A DNA stretch of 55,283 nt from Planctomycetota bacterium (GCA_027619595.1 JAQCHP010000015.1:1-55283); one strand, 5' to 3'. Positions 38,501 to 47,378 are shown, counted from the first letter of the stretch. Notes: generated from the sequence alone by a model not told the origin. A program made the numbers and translations.

Positions 38501-38589
38501 TGCCGCCGAAGGACCAGCTCGACGCTTTGCTGGGAACGGCGCTGCACTGCGTGACCTCTTGCGAGACGGCCGGCTGCCAGGAGGGGTAA
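35506..38589 (+). CDS. nirB: NirB-NirD fusion nitrite reductase
   Basis: 1027 aa. The N-terminus is the NAD(P)H:FAD module ([17 protein letters not shown]; second site [15 protein letters not shown]). It is followed by two BFD-like [2Fe-2S] segments ([15 protein letters not shown] with [11 protein letters not shown], and CEVC). The siroheme/[4Fe-4S] catalytic core has [15 protein letters not shown] and [15 protein letters not shown]. Residues from about 900 form a Rieske-type domain (CPHKRAF and CPLHKKTF), normally the separate NirD subunit. It reduces nitrite to ammonium. The Rieske site has the CxH plus CxxH spacing. The fusion and tight overlap with nasA imply a single mRNA. Confidence 0.93.
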   Translation: MTDGLLPFVPPTQDPPMILSKITPPLKTVVVIGNGMVGQRFCEKLVEFDTDSAYRIVTFCEEPRAAYDRVGLTSFFTHRDAEKLMLARLDWYREQGIDLHIGDRAVKIDRTEQVVISEKGIKTRYDAVVLATGSFPFVPQVPGIKNRGVFVYRTINDLEKILAYAQGVKRCAVIGGGLLGLEAAKAAYDLGLETHVVEFAPRLMPRQVDDAGSRVLVKKIESLGVKVYLNKGTKEVLGESQVEGILFNDGETLPVEMIIVSAGIRPRDELAKECGVAVGERGGVLIDGKLQTSDPSIYAIGEVALHAGMIYGLVAPGYDMAEIAAARLTGTERVFEGADLSTKLKLMGVDVASFGNYEAKPEQATALVYEDPFRGLYKKLLFSHDGQKLIGGVLVGDAADYGTLAAYAKSRQKLPCHAGELMIPPGDKAAGAGGGPALPDSAQVCSCNNVSKGQLCQAIREKGLTTLGAVKSCTKAGTGCGGCVPLVTDLLNKELAASGKTVLKHLCEHFPHSRQELFEIVKIKKIHSFDELIASHGKGAGCEVCKPAVASILASLWNEHILDRNHQTLQDTNDRFLANMQRGGLYSIVPRVPGGEITPDQLIALGRVAKKYNLYSKITGGQRVDLFGAQVHQLPDIWEELIAAGFESGHAYGKALRTVKSCVGSTWCRYGVQDSVGFAIRVEQRYRGLRAPHKLKGAVSGCVRECAEAQGKDFGLIATEKGYNLYVCGNGGAKPRHADLLAGDLDEATALKYLDRFLMYYIQTADRLTRTSVWLENMEGGIGALRAVIVEDKLGIADELESQMQFLVDTYKCEWAEVVNDPARRKLFRQFVNTDETEVGIEIVTERGQNRPADWPKDGVEFKSGEPSVAELHQLTLPQTDRPKPKARTENAKPEWVKVGVVEDFPYEGGAAIKYGDTQIAVFRATDEQWYATQNMCPHKRAFVLSRGIVGTAGEIPKVACPLHKKTFSLQDGSCLSGEDYSVKVFPVEVRTGDVYLLLPPKDQLDALLGTALHCVTSCETAGCQEG

Positions 38590-38736
38590 CACCCTCTTCC
38601 TGTTAGCCCGACGCGTAAGCGAGGAGGCGCCCGTTCTGCCTCTGATCTGCTTCCGCCGTACCGCGCTCTCTTCTTTCCTGCTCCCTCCCACTTATGGGAG
38701 TGCTGGGGAGGGGCCTGTCTTTTATACATAAGTATG

Positions 38737-39211
38737 TCAAGTTGCCGGTCCGAAGGTCATCCAGGCGATGGCGAGGTCTGTCATTCTTCGGATTCCTACC
38801 CACACAGTCTGTGGACCTGGAGGTGCTTCGGACTTTCGATTGTTGTACCCGCCGAGCTGCGTTAGCAGGGGCATGAATTCAGATAGCGTTGGTGTTTTGT
38901 GGGGAAGCGGTGTCTTGGTAACGACTCGCCAGACCGACATCCACTCGCAATCGTCGAACACGGCGTCGCACGGGAGCGAGGGGCATTCGCGGTTCATTTG
39001 TGTTAAGTACATGATCCGCCACGCAATGATTTTGTAAAACGCGAGGCAGTTCTTAAGCCGCGACAGTGTCTCCAGCTGAATCTTTTCAACTTTGCAACCG
39101 GTCTTGAATACGCGAAAGAAAACCTCGATGGTCCATCTCGCGACATAATAATCAATCACAAGTTGAATGTCTTTGAAAGTATCAATTGGCAACGACGTGA
39201 TCAGCAACCAC
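38737..39211 (-). pseudogene. C-terminal part of an IS4-type transposase, truncated by IS256
   Basis: The frame reads LLITSLPIDTFKDIQLVIDYYVARW, then the catalytic-region hallmark ARWTIEVFFRVFKTGCKVE (Y-x(2)-R-W-x-I-E type), and ends with ADLAIAWMTFGPAT-like sequence. The N-terminal two thirds, with the first Asp residues, is missing. The break is at the left terminal inverted repeat of the IS256 element. No matching 5' part is found on the far side of that element. It cannot transpose by itself. Confidence 0.8.
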
Positions 39212-40575
39212 GATAGCGCTGCAGATTTTCTGTAAATGCCAGCAATGACATCAGCCAGCAGCTGGAGAGAAATGAGGTTGAAAGATGTGGGCCAGATTGG
39301 TCTCTTACGGGTGCTCAAATCCCCAAAAAAAAGGAGACACAGTCATGACCCACGCGTCCCAATCTAACGTTTGTCAGTCAGCCGTCCAAGTGCTAACCGA
39401 ATTCGGATTCGACGGCTTGGCGGCGGCCCTTCAACTGCTGTTGAACGAGGCCATGAAAGTCGAGCGGAGCCAGTTCCTGGGAGCTGCTCCCTACGAACGC
39501 ACCGACCAGCGTCGCGGCCACGCCAACGGTTTCAAGGATAAAACAGTACATACTCGGGTGGGCGACCTGGAACTCAAGGTGCCGCAGGCTCGCGACGTCG
39601 ACTTTTATCCTCAGACGCTGGAACGGGGGGTGCGGAGCGAGCGGGCGCTGACGGCCGCCTTGGCGGAGATGTACGTCTGTGGCGTCTCGACGCGCAAGGT
39701 ATCCAAAATCGTGGAGGAACTGTGCGGACATCAAGTTTCCAGTTCGACGGTCAGCCGCCTGGCCGCGCAGCTCGACGATGAACTGGAACAATGGCGTCAG
39801 CGCCCCTTGGGGGAGATTCCTTACTTGGTGTTTGATGCACGTTACGAACACGTGCGACACCAAGGGTCGGTGGTGACGGTCGCGGTGCTGACGGCCATCG
39901 GCGTCACGACCGATGGTCACCGCAGCGTGCTGGGAGTCAGCGTCTCGGACTCCGAGGCGGAAGTTCATTGGCGTGAGTTCTTTAAGAGCCTGTTGGCTCG
40001 CGGCCTCCACGGTTGCCGGTACATCGTCAGCGACGATCACCCCGGCTTGAAAAAGGCTCGCGAGGCTTGCTTCGTCGGCATCCCCTGGCAACGCTGTCAA
40101 TTTCATTTGATGCAAAACGTCATGACATACATTCCGAACGAATCTCTGCGGGAAGAAATTGTTGCCGAGCTAAGAAGCGTCTTTCACGCGACCGACCGTG
40201 CCGAAGCTGAACGTCGCTTGGGAACCGTCGTCACGAAATATGCACAGACCGCTCCGAAACTGAGCCGCTGGATGGAGCAGAACATCCCCGAGGGGTTCGG
40301 TGTCTTCTGCTTGCCACTGCGACATCGAGTTCGCATGCGAACCAGCAATCCGATTGAACGCCTGAATCGAGAGATCAAACGACGCACACGTGTCGTCAGT
40401 ATCTTCCCCAACGACCAAGCACTGCTGCGACTGGTCAGCGCTGTTTTGATGGAAATCGACGAAGACTGGATGGCCGGAAAAAAATACCTTACAATGTAGA
40501 TCCCATCACCCAATTCGGAGGCCGACTGCCCGCAAGCTATCAATCTTCATTTTACAGAAAGAATGAAGCACTATC
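39212..40575 (+). mobile_element. IS256 family insertion sequence
   Basis: About 1364 bp. The left end (GATAGCGCTGCA then TTTCTGTAAA) and the reverse complement of the right end (GATAGTGCTTCA then TTTCTGTAAA) are imperfect terminal inverted repeats, matching the GATAxxG and TGTAAA pattern of IS256 family ends. One transposase gene fills the interior. No target-site duplication is seen: the outer flanks AGCAACCAC and GGTACACGT do not match, so rearrangement followed insertion. It splits an IS4-type transposase gene. Confidence 0.85.
39345..40499 (+). CDS. IS256 family transposase (mutator type)
   Basis: About 384 aa from the ATG at 39345, preceded by AAAAAGGAGACAC; the frame is open from 39285. 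DDE-type active-site segments are LVFDARYEHVR (first Asp), YIVSDDHPGLKKA (second Asp) and SNPIERLNREIKRRT (Glu). The HxxQ-like CQFHLMQNVM motif of the family lies between. It is intact, so the element may still be active. Confidence 0.93.
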   Translation: MTHASQSNVCQSAVQVLTEFGFDGLAAALQLLLNEAMKVERSQFLGAAPYERTDQRRGHANGFKDKTVHTRVGDLELKVPQARDVDFYPQTLERGVRSERALTAALAEMYVCGVSTRKVSKIVEELCGHQVSSSTVSRLAAQLDDELEQWRQRPLGEIPYLVFDARYEHVRHQGSVVTVAVLTAIGVTTDGHRSVLGVSVSDSEAEVHWREFFKSLLARGLHGCRYIVSDDHPGLKKAREACFVGIPWQRCQFHLMQNVMTYIPNESLREEIVAELRSVFHATDRAEAERRLGTVVTKYAQTAPKLSRWMEQNIPEGFGVFCLPLRHRVRMRTSNPIERLNREIKRRTRVVSIFPNDQALLRLVSAVLMEIDEDWMAGKKYLTM

Positions 40576-41001
40576 GGTACACGTCCCCTGTACGAAAACG
40601 GGAATTGATTTGGAGGGTAATATTCCAAATGTAACCAATCAATCGAAGTACTAGGCGAAAGCAACTGCGGAAGGGCGACCGACCGTGGGAAGGAAGCCTG
40701 CGAAGGTGTGGGTAATCGCCTAGCCTGATTGTTCCCCGCCCGGACCCTTCACGACAAAGGCGCGAGGCTACGAACAGAAACGTCATAGGGGCCTAGAGAG
40801 TCCCGACAGACTCCAAGGTAGATGACGAGCTTGTGCAGTGAAAGTTCATGTCCTTATTCGGGCAGATCCGCAAGCGTACCCGTGAGTAAGGTTTGCCTGA
40901 AAGGCGAGGCGAATGAGGTAACTCGGTTCGCGCGAGCGGAAGTCAGCAGCGGTCGCAGTACCAATTCTGGCACACCAACCAATTGGGAAGACCATGCCAG
41001 C
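40576..41001 (+). other. Gene-free stretch with possible group II intron 5' remnant
   Basis: Roughly 40640-40980 resembles the folded 5' domain of bacterial group II introns. It has AAGGAAGCCTGCGAAGG, an AATCGCCTAGCCTGATT stretch, GTGAAAGTTCATGTCC and GAATGAGGTAACTCGG in the order often seen before the intron-encoded reverse transcriptase. No reverse transcriptase frame follows; repeat B begins at 41002. The identification rests on a few short blocks and is tentative. No protein gene is visible. Confidence 0.35.
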
Positions 41002-41117
41002 ACCAAAGACAGTCTTTGTTTTGGGGAAGGTTGGGTAGCCTAGGGGGAATTGCCTTGCCGGAGAAATCACCCATTTACACCAAGTTACCGAGAAACAAAG
41101 ACTGCCTCCTTGTCTTT
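41002..41117 (+). repeat. Repeat B, copy 3
   Basis: Full copy with the same ends as copy 1. It directly follows the possible intron remnant and is the only full copy without an obvious minus-strand gene ending beside it. Confidence 0.83.
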
Positions 41118-41179
41118 GTCTTTTCGCTTGTCTTTCGTCTTTCAACACAATCAACTCGGGAACGGTCATGCAATTTCCC

Positions 41180-41294
41180 TCACGGAGACACAAAGAAAAG
41201 AAGGGCAGCTCAAGGAAAGAAGGAACTTGACCCTGCCCGCTAAAGTAGGGGGAGTTTCAGTGCCCTCTTCTCCGTGTCTCCGTGTCTCCGTGCG
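41180..41294. repeat. Repeat C, copy 2
   Basis: TCACGGAGACACAAAGAAAA on the left pairs imperfectly with CTCCGTGTCTCCGTGTCTCC on the right. It matches repeat C copy 1 in design. The interior differs, so only the hairpin arms are conserved. Confidence 0.65.
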
Positions 41295-41423
41295 AACCTT
41301 CTTTCTGTATTGGTTCAGCGGGAGTCGTGGAATCGGGTACTGAGTTTCGCTTAGTGGAGTGGAATAGGGCTGTGTCTTTGGGTGACGGCGGCGTGCCCCC
41401 GAATCCCCGGGATTTTTCGCATG

Positions 41424-41459
41424 GTGGCCGCTGACAGAGTGGCCGCTGAAAGAGTGGCC
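41424..41459. repeat. 15-bp tandem repeat
   Basis: GTGGCCGCTGACAGA and GTGGCCGCTGAAAGA are followed by a partial third GTGGCC. It lies in the 226-base gap between repeat C copy 2 and the DUF1501 gene stop, which has no gene. Confidence 0.7.
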
Positions 41460-41520
41460 TGAGCGTTGGCAAAACTACCCTTTGTGCAACTGCATTCAAC
41501 AAGCTGCGCACCTCTGAAGA

Positions 41521-42996
41521 TCAACTCACATGAGGTTTGGCAGGGGAATCAAGGATTGACGATACGAGGTTGCCATGGATATCGGTAAGCCGATAATCAC
41601 GGCCGACGTAGCGGAAGGTGAGCCGTTTATGATCGAGTCCCATCAAATGGAGTAGGGTTGCATTCAGGTCGTGCAAATGGACGGGATCACGCACCACGTT
41701 ATACGAGAAATCATCGGTCTCGCCCACGATTACCCCTTGCCGTACACCCGCTCCAGCCATCCAACCGGCAAAACAGCGCGGGTGGTGATCGCGGCCGAAC
41801 GTACTTGTCAGGGTCCCTTGAGCATAGACGGTCCGACCGAACTCTCCCACCCAAACCACAACGGTGTCTTCCAGCAATCCTCGTTCTTTAAGGTCGCAAA
41901 GGAGGGCCGCAGTGGGCTGATCGGTGTCGCGGCACTGGGACACAATACCGTTCATTAGCTTGTTATGTTGATCCCAGCCACGATGGTAAAGTTGAATAAA
42001 TCGCACTCCCCGTTCCGCTAGTCGTCGTGCTAAGACGCAATTGGACGCGTAGGTGCCTGGCTTATGAACTTCGGGTCCATAACGGTCAAGCACATGAGCC
42101 GACTCGTGCGACAAGTCGGCCAATTCGGGTACAGTTGCCTGCATCCGGAATGCCATTTCATATTGCTCGATGCGGGCCACGATTTCCGGATCGTGCGTCT
42201 CGGAGAAATGCTCCCGATTGAGCTGTTTGACCGTATCGAGCATAGTTCGGCGCCGGTCGCGCGTATAACCCGCAGAATTCGACAAGTAGAGAACGGGATC
42301 GGGACCTGGCGAAAAGCGAACCCCTTGAAAGCGGGCCGGCAAAAAGGCAGATCCCCACATGCGCTCATGAAGTGGCTGTGCGTTGGTAGGTCCACCCGGA
42401 CGCGATATCAAGACGACGAAGGTCGGCAAGTTTTCGTTTTCGTTTCCTAAGCCATAAGCAACCCAGGCTCCTAACGACGGCCGCCCGGCAATTTGATGCC
42501 CCGTCTGTAACAGAGTCATCGCCGGATCATGATTTATGGCTTCCGTGTGCAAGGAACGAATGACGCACAGATCATCGACCATTTGCCCGAGATGGGGAAG
42601 TGTTTCACTCAGCCAGATACCCGACTTGCCGCACGGTCGGAAGGTAAATGGGGAAGGAGCGATTGGAAGTCTCCCCTGTCCCGACGTCATCCCCGTAAGA
42701 CGCTGTCCGTTTCGCACCGAATCAGGTAACTCGGTGTCGGCCAGTGCTCGCAATCCTGGCTTCGGATCAAATAAATCAAGTTGCGAGGGTGCACCAGCTT
42801 GCGTCAAATAGATGATTCGCTTGGCACGCGGCGCGAAATGTTGTCCTACCGTTCTCGGCGACGCGTTTGTGTTGGCAGAGCACAACGTTGAGAATGCCGC
42901 GCTCCCCACAAGAGCGGATGATTGTAACACGAACTGTCGTCGGGCAAGGCAATTTAATGCCGCCTCTATTTCCGACGGTCGATCCTCATTACTCAT
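41521..42996 (-). CDS. DUF1501 domain protein
   Basis: About 491 aa from the ATG at 42996. The N-terminus looks like a Tat-type signal (CLARRQFVLQSSALVGSAAF). The DUF1501 body shows RIIYLTQAGAPSQLDLFDPKP, LHTEAINHDPAMTLLQTGHQ, GPTNAQPLHERMWG and the closing VVWVGEFGRTVYAQG and GRDHHPRCFAGWMAGAGVRQG. The fold is sulfatase-like, but the reaction is not known. It overlaps the upstream DUF1549/DUF1553 gene by eight bases (ATGAGTAA), so they are coupled. Confidence 0.93.
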   Translation of the reverse strand: MSNEDRPSEIEAALNCLARRQFVLQSSALVGSAAFSTLCSANTNASPRTVGQHFAPRAKRIIYLTQAGAPSQLDLFDPKPGLRALADTELPDSVRNGQRLTGMTSGQGRLPIAPSPFTFRPCGKSGIWLSETLPHLGQMVDDLCVIRSLHTEAINHDPAMTLLQTGHQIAGRPSLGAWVAYGLGNENENLPTFVVLISRPGGPTNAQPLHERMWGSAFLPARFQGVRFSPGPDPVLYLSNSAGYTRDRRRTMLDTVKQLNREHFSETHDPEIVARIEQYEMAFRMQATVPELADLSHESAHVLDRYGPEVHKPGTYASNCVLARRLAERGVRFIQLYHRGWDQHNKLMNGIVSQCRDTDQPTAALLCDLKERGLLEDTVVVWVGEFGRTVYAQGTLTSTFGRDHHPRCFAGWMAGAGVRQGVIVGETDDFSYNVVRDPVHLHDLNATLLHLMGLDHKRLTFRYVGRDYRLTDIHGNLVSSILDSPAKPHVS

Positions 42997-45406
42997 GCGT
43001 AATCGTCTCATCGAGATTGAGAAGTGTACTGGCCACGACGCTCATCGCAGCCCAGTCGACTCGTGCGATTGTACCGGAAATGGGGGCGGGATGCGATTTT
43101 AGCAGCAACTCGGCACCTGTGAAATCGCGAGAAAAGTCTTGTTGCATGCGATCGAAAAGCACACAAAGTGCGTTCAATTCCACAGGGGATGGATCGCGGG
43201 CGGTTACGGCGCGCACTCCCCAAGCGATTTGCGACGGTCGATTGTCCCCCCCTTCTCGGATCATGCGCAACGCTAGAAAGGTTGCCGCCTCGACGTAGGT
43301 AGGATCGTTAAGCAGATTCAGGGCTTGGAGCGGAGTATTGGTGCGCGCGCGACGCACCACGCACGATTCGCGGAACGGGGCATCGAACACGAGCATGGCA
43401 GGATGCGGGACCGAGCGTTTCCAATAGGTATAGAGACTGCGCCGATACAGGTTGGCTCCGGTATCGAGAACATACGTGGAGGTCCCCAACGCCGACGCAA
43501 CTTGTTCGTAAAGTCCCGCCGGATGGTAAGGCTTCACCGAAGCGCCTCCCAACTGCATTACTAATTGCCCGCTAACGAACAGAGCTTGGTCACGAATCAC
43601 TTCCGCCGGCAGCCGAAATCGCCCGCCCCGTGCATAAAACCGATTCTCGGGATCTTGTTCCCAGTGGCCGGCGGCGGCAAGCGACGACTGTTGGTAAGTG
43701 CGACTGAGGACCAGCGTGCGGAGGAGCCACTTCACATCCCAGCCGGATTTCCGAAACTCGAATGCCAACCAATCCAAGAGTTCTGGATGCGTAGGGGATT
43801 CCCCCTGTGATCCAAAGTTTTCGGTAGTTCTGACGAGTCCGGCACCGAAGAGCATTTGCCAATAACGATTGACAGTGACGCGGGCCGTGAGGGGATTCTG
43901 TTCGTCGACTAGCCATTGTGCGAGACCCAAACGATTGCGGGGGGCGGCAGAAGACATCGCAGGGAGAATCGTGGGAGTGTCCGCTTCTACCACATCGCCG
44001 GGGCGATCGTAGGCCCCGCGAATCAGGATAGTCGTTTGCCGAGGAGTGGTCAGTTCCTCCATCACCAACGTGGTCGGTATCGATTCGGTTAATTGCGACC
44101 GCTGCTGACGAAGTGACTCGATGCGCGACTGTAGGGATGTCAGCGTGGGATGTTTACCCGATGTGGCGACCTGCAGTTCATTCCGTTGCGATTCGGTGTC
44201 ACGCAGTTCCAGGTCCAGCCGCTGTAAATCTGCCTGCTGTTCTACCGTCGGCAACATGAGATAGGGAGGATTACTTACCCGGATCGGTACTTCGTAGTCA
44301 CCGAGTCCTTTCTCATTGATATTGTGAAAGAAGGCTTTGAGCCGATAAAAGTCCTGCTGTGTAAACGGATCGTATTTGTGATCGTGGCAGCGGGCACAAT
44401 TGAATGTCTGTCCAAGCCAAATCGTGGCAGTTGTTTCGACACGGTCGGCAGTGTATTCGGCGATAAATTCTTCTGGAATGCTACCGGTCTCTTCATTGGA
44501 AATATGGTTTCGGTGAAACCCTGTCGCGATGCGCTGATCGAGTGTCGCGTGCGGGAGGAGATCTCCCGCCAGTTGCTCGATGGTAAATTGGTCGAATGGT
44601 ATATTGCGATTCATGGCGCGAATCACCCAATCGCGCCACGCGTACATTTCTCGGTCACGATCGACTTGATAGCCATTCGTGTCGGCATAACGGGCCGCGT
44701 CGAGCCACTCTGCCGCCATACGTTCTCCGAATCGCTCCGATGCCAACAACTGGTCAACAAACTGGAGATAGGCATCGGGTGAAGGGTTTGTGATAAAATC
44801 GTCGAGTTCGGCCGGTGTGGGAGGAAGCCCGATCAGGTCGAGTGAAACGCGGCGTGCCAAAGCCCTACGCGACGCGTCGGGAGAAGGAGCCAATCCCTGT
44901 TGCTCCATACGAACGAGAGTAAAGTAATCAACCGGATTGGCCGGCCACTCACGCTGCCGCACAGCGGGCAATTCGGGGGATTGAATCGGCACATAGGCCC
45001 AGTGCCGTTCATAAAGAGCTCCGGCAGCAATCCAATCTCTCAGCAATTCGACTTGTTGAGCCGACAGATGCTTGTGCGTGTCCGGAGGTGGCATGCGGCG
45101 GTCATCGTCCATGGCGGTAATCCGGACGATCAATTCGCTGGCGGCTGGGTCTCCGGGAACGACGGCACGCGTTCCGTTTGATGAAATCTGTTGCGCCGAT
45201 TGCGGTTGGTCCAATCGCAAATTGGCTTCGCGCTGAGCGGCATCAGGACCGTGACACGAATAACAGTTTTCAGACAGAATGGGACGAACGTCCCGATCAA
45301 ATGAAATCTCTGCGGTGCACATGACGGGAGAGACGCTGAATAGGAGCATGGCCCCTAGTACCCAACGGCTCAACAAAATTCGAAAAATGACTGACCGATA
45401 GGAAAT
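42989..45406 (-). CDS. Planctomycete cytochrome-c/DUF1549/DUF1553 protein
   Basis: About 805 aa. The N-terminal c-type cytochrome-like domain (PSCyt1) has NCYSCHGPDAAQREANLRLD. DUF1549 follows (RRVSLDLIGLPPTPAELDDF), then a coiled linker, and DUF1553 (NPLTARVTVNRYWQMLFGAGLV). CARCHDHKYDPF is a further CxxCH haem-binding motif. An AGGAGG at 45420-45415 stands eight bases before ATT at 45406; starting there gives a good signal peptide (SYRSVIFRILLSRWVLGAMLL). No ATG is well placed, and the frame runs to 45562 without coding-like sequence. The ATT start is inference. The protein is probably periplasmic and linked to DUF1501. Confidence 0.85.
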   Translation of the reverse strand: MSYRSVIFRILLSRWVLGAMLLFSVSPVMCTAEISFDRDVRPILSENCYSCHGPDAAQREANLRLDQPQSAQQISSNGTRAVVPGDPAASELIVRITAMDDDRRMPPPDTHKHLSAQQVELLRDWIAAGALYERHWAYVPIQSPELPAVRQREWPANPVDYFTLVRMEQQGLAPSPDASRRALARRVSLDLIGLPPTPAELDDFITNPSPDAYLQFVDQLLASERFGERMAAEWLDAARYADTNGYQVDRDREMYAWRDWVIRAMNRNIPFDQFTIEQLAGDLLPHATLDQRIATGFHRNHISNEETGSIPEEFIAEYTADRVETTATIWLGQTFNCARCHDHKYDPFTQQDFYRLKAFFHNINEKGLGDYEVPIRVSNPPYLMLPTVEQQADLQRLDLELRDTESQRNELQVATSGKHPTLTSLQSRIESLRQQRSQLTESIPTTLVMEELTTPRQTTILIRGAYDRPGDVVEADTPTILPAMSSAAPRNRLGLAQWLVDEQNPLTARVTVNRYWQMLFGAGLVRTTENFGSQGESPTHPELLDWLAFEFRKSGWDVKWLLRTLVLSRTYQQSSLAAAGHWEQDPENRFYARGGRFRLPAEVIRDQALFVSGQLVMQLGGASVKPYHPAGLYEQVASALGTSTYVLDTGANLYRRSLYTYWKRSVPHPAMLVFDAPFRESCVVRRARTNTPLQALNLLNDPTYVEAATFLALRMIREGGDNRPSQIAWGVRAVTARDPSPVELNALCVLFDRMQQDFSRDFTGAELLLKSHPAPISGTIARVDWAAMSVVASTLLNLDETITHE

Positions 45407-45661
45407 TTGATTTCCCTCCTGAGTGTCTAGTGTACCAGGGCAAATGCTCAAATCAAGGCTTTCGAGTGCAACTGGCACGTCGCGGCAGGCAAAATACGCC
45501 CCGACCCCACGGCTAGGGCGCAGCTTCCCCGTGCCGACCCGGGTTGGGAGCGAAATCAGCAACGTCCGCTTCGGGTGGCCGGAGGGCCATATGCAGCGCT
45601 GCTTGCAGGAGAACGCGACGATCCGGGCGTGCCGATTACGTCGCCGAGGCTTCTTGCCAGA

Positions 45662-45777
45662 ACCAACGACAGTCTTTGTTTTGGGGAAGGTTGGGTAGCC
45701 TAGAGGGAACTACTTTGCCGGCGAAATCACCCATTTCCACCAAGTTACCGAGAAACAAAGACTGCCTCCTTGTCTTT
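45662..45777 (+). repeat. Repeat B, copy 4
   Basis: Full copy with one change in the left end (ACCAACGACAG). It abuts the stop codon of the 304-aa gene at 45778 without any gap. Confidence 0.83.
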
Positions 45778-46692
45778 CTATCTCGATTCGCGTTTTCTCT
45801 TGAGTTTGGATCGCCGGTTAAAGAACCACCCAACGGACGCAAAGATGATTAACCACGGAGCATAGGATAGCAAGGGCCGAAGGTTGAGTGACGGTCTAAT
45901 TGGATCGCCTTGCAGCGCAAATACGGTATCCACATTTGGAAAATTACCTCGGACAATTTTCCGGTGAAGAAGCAGATTCCCAAGCACCAATCCTTCTGTT
46001 CGATTAACCTCACAAAACTGCGAGGCTCGATATTTTGATCGGATCAATCGAGTCGACTCATCTTCAATGTGTGAATTTTGGTATCCGAAAACCTTGCTAT
46101 CCAATCCGGCATGCTGCAAGTAAAGGACATGGTCAAAATCCTCGCTTCCATGAACCGTACCGTCGTGGATATGAATGGTGGGAAAAAACAAATCAACATT
46201 GTCAGTCTGGAACTCGAAAGCCATTGGATGGGGTTTCAACGAACCGGCAGCAAGTTGAAATACGGCAAACCCAAAGTGCTTGTAGTCGGGAATCCTGGCC
46301 CAAGTTTCGGTTGGCAATTTGAATTGTGAGTCAAGTCGATCAAAATCTAATAGCGAGGGGACGAACGACGCAATGTAATTACCGACGGTGAAGACTTCCA
46401 AGTCTGCGCGTGACGCTGGATTGAACGATGCAGAACAGCCGATGCTTGGCGGCTTATGAAACGGGAATCCGTCATCAAGATCGGCGAACAATTTTCCATA
46501 GTGTTTCAGGTCTATGAAGCGAAGGAATTCATCGCGTGCCGGTTGCTTAACAGGAATCGGCAAGATCATTGCATTCTGGTCGCGTGACTCGTAGTTCATT
46601 TGATACGCAAGAAATTGCGTACCATTGCCGCTTTGACGCGCGAATATCTGCGTGTTGTTCACTGAGATGACGGGGTGAGTGAAGATGCACAT
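45778..46692 (-). CDS. Uncharacterised membrane-anchored protein after attI copy 2
   Basis: A 304-aa protein that begins MCIFTHPVISVNNTQIFARQ and ends with one hydrophobic helix (APWLIIFASVGWFF) and a basic tail (NRRSKLKRKRESR). This suggests a C-terminal anchor with the tail in the cytoplasm. The Cys at position 2 could be a nucleophile or metal ligand; that is speculation. A conserved-looking HIHDGTVHGSEDFDHVLYLQHAG block lies in the middle. I do not recognise the family. The gene starts 23 bases after the attI-like crossover at 46717 and ends on repeat B copy 4. Confidence 0.65.
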   Translation of the reverse strand: MCIFTHPVISVNNTQIFARQSGNGTQFLAYQMNYESRDQNAMILPIPVKQPARDEFLRFIDLKHYGKLFADLDDGFPFHKPPSIGCSASFNPASRADLEVFTVGNYIASFVPSLLDFDRLDSQFKLPTETWARIPDYKHFGFAVFQLAAGSLKPHPMAFEFQTDNVDLFFPTIHIHDGTVHGSEDFDHVLYLQHAGLDSKVFGYQNSHIEDESTRLIRSKYRASQFCEVNRTEGLVLGNLLLHRKIVRGNFPNVDTVFALQGDPIRPSLNLRPLLSYAPWLIIFASVGWFFNRRSKLKRKRESR

Positions 46693-46714
46693 CTAGAACT
46701 CGTCCAAGCGACAT

Positions 46715-46859
46715 AACAAGCATTCGTCTCGATTAACCAGAATAGTCCCTACACCGGTATGTGTATCGCCCTACTGCCGGAATGTCAAGAAAGACTTGCT
46801 ATTATCGCGGATATTGCAAAAACAGGCTGATGGGGCCGCAGATCGGGTCGGTGCAATTT
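46715..46859 (-). other. attI: attI-like site, copy 2, with outward promoter
   Basis: Homologous over about 145 bp to the site at 5152-5298, ending at AAC 46715-46717 (GTT on the minus strand). The promoter pair is TTGACA (46788-46783) and TACACAT (46765-46759) with a 17-base spacer, aimed at the 304-aa gene. No integrase gene is adjacent. Confidence 0.72.
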
Positions 46860-46865
46860 AGACAG

Positions 46866-46968
46866 AGACGGTCGTTGTTTCACGGGAACTGGGTGGCAAT
46901 TGGCAATTTCGCCATCTTGATGGTTTTTCCTAGGCTTCTCACCTTTCCTCAAAACAATGACCGTCTTT
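46866..46968 (-). repeat. Degenerate inverted copy of repeat B
   Basis: Read on the plus strand it resembles the reverse complement of repeat B: AGACGGTCGTTGTTT at the left, CAATTTCGCCATC in the middle, TCCTAGGCT and AAAACAATGACCGTCTTT at the right. It lies between attI copy 2 and the stop of the LMW-phosphatase-like gene (30 bases away). Confidence 0.7.
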
Positions 46969-46997
46969 AATTCTTATTGTTCATCGGCGGTGTTCGG

Positions 46998-47345
46998 TCA
47001 GGCCGAATTCTTTTCCAGGAAATGCCACTCTACTCGATCTCGGAGCAGGTCAACGAGTTCCGGATTCATAAATTCATAATCATCCGGAATGTCAAGGACG
47101 TGCAACGGAGTATCTCCGACGGCTTCACGAAACTGCCCGAGAATTCGCGCACGATGTTTGGTCTCCATCGCGAAGACAACGTCAGCCCAAGTCAGATCGG
47201 TTTCACGAAGTTGTCGGGGCGACCGATCACTGAGCCCACAGGATCGAACCACAAATCGAGCGTCGTTGCGATACATGCGTTCGGCTGTGGGGCTTCGCCA
47301 CTGATTTCTTGAGCAAACGAAAAGCAGATTGATGCGTGCCGTCAC
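46998..47345 (-). CDS. Low-molecular-weight phosphotyrosine phosphatase-like protein
   Basis: A 115-aa protein. The P-loop is VCSRNQWRSPTAE (Cys11, Arg17; C-x5-R-S), the catalytic signature of the family, and WADVVFAMETKHRARI is the second typical block. The late Asp that acts as general acid (usually in a DP[YF] segment) appears as DIPDDYEFMNPEL. It is shorter than typical LMW-PTPs (about 150 aa). The start is GTG at 47345, about 35 bases after the attI-like crossover at 47381, so it occupies a cassette position. Targets are unknown. Confidence 0.85.
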   Translation of the reverse strand: MTARINLLFVCSRNQWRSPTAERMYRNDARFVVRSCGLSDRSPRQLRETDLTWADVVFAMETKHRARILGQFREAVGDTPLHVLDIPDDYEFMNPELVDLLRDRVEWHFLEKNSA

Positions 47346-47378
47346 GATTCGCTTCCGTATTTGCTATCGGTATCGACA

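Noticed and set aside
36241-38691. Long antisense open frame (about 816 codons) opposite nirB-nirD
   Set aside because: It is a by-product of the strong G/C third-position bias of the plus-strand gene; the translation has no domain and is Arg/Gly/Leu-biased.
46715-46859. attI-like module as a long attC
   Set aside because: Its two ends are not complementary, so it cannot fold like attC.
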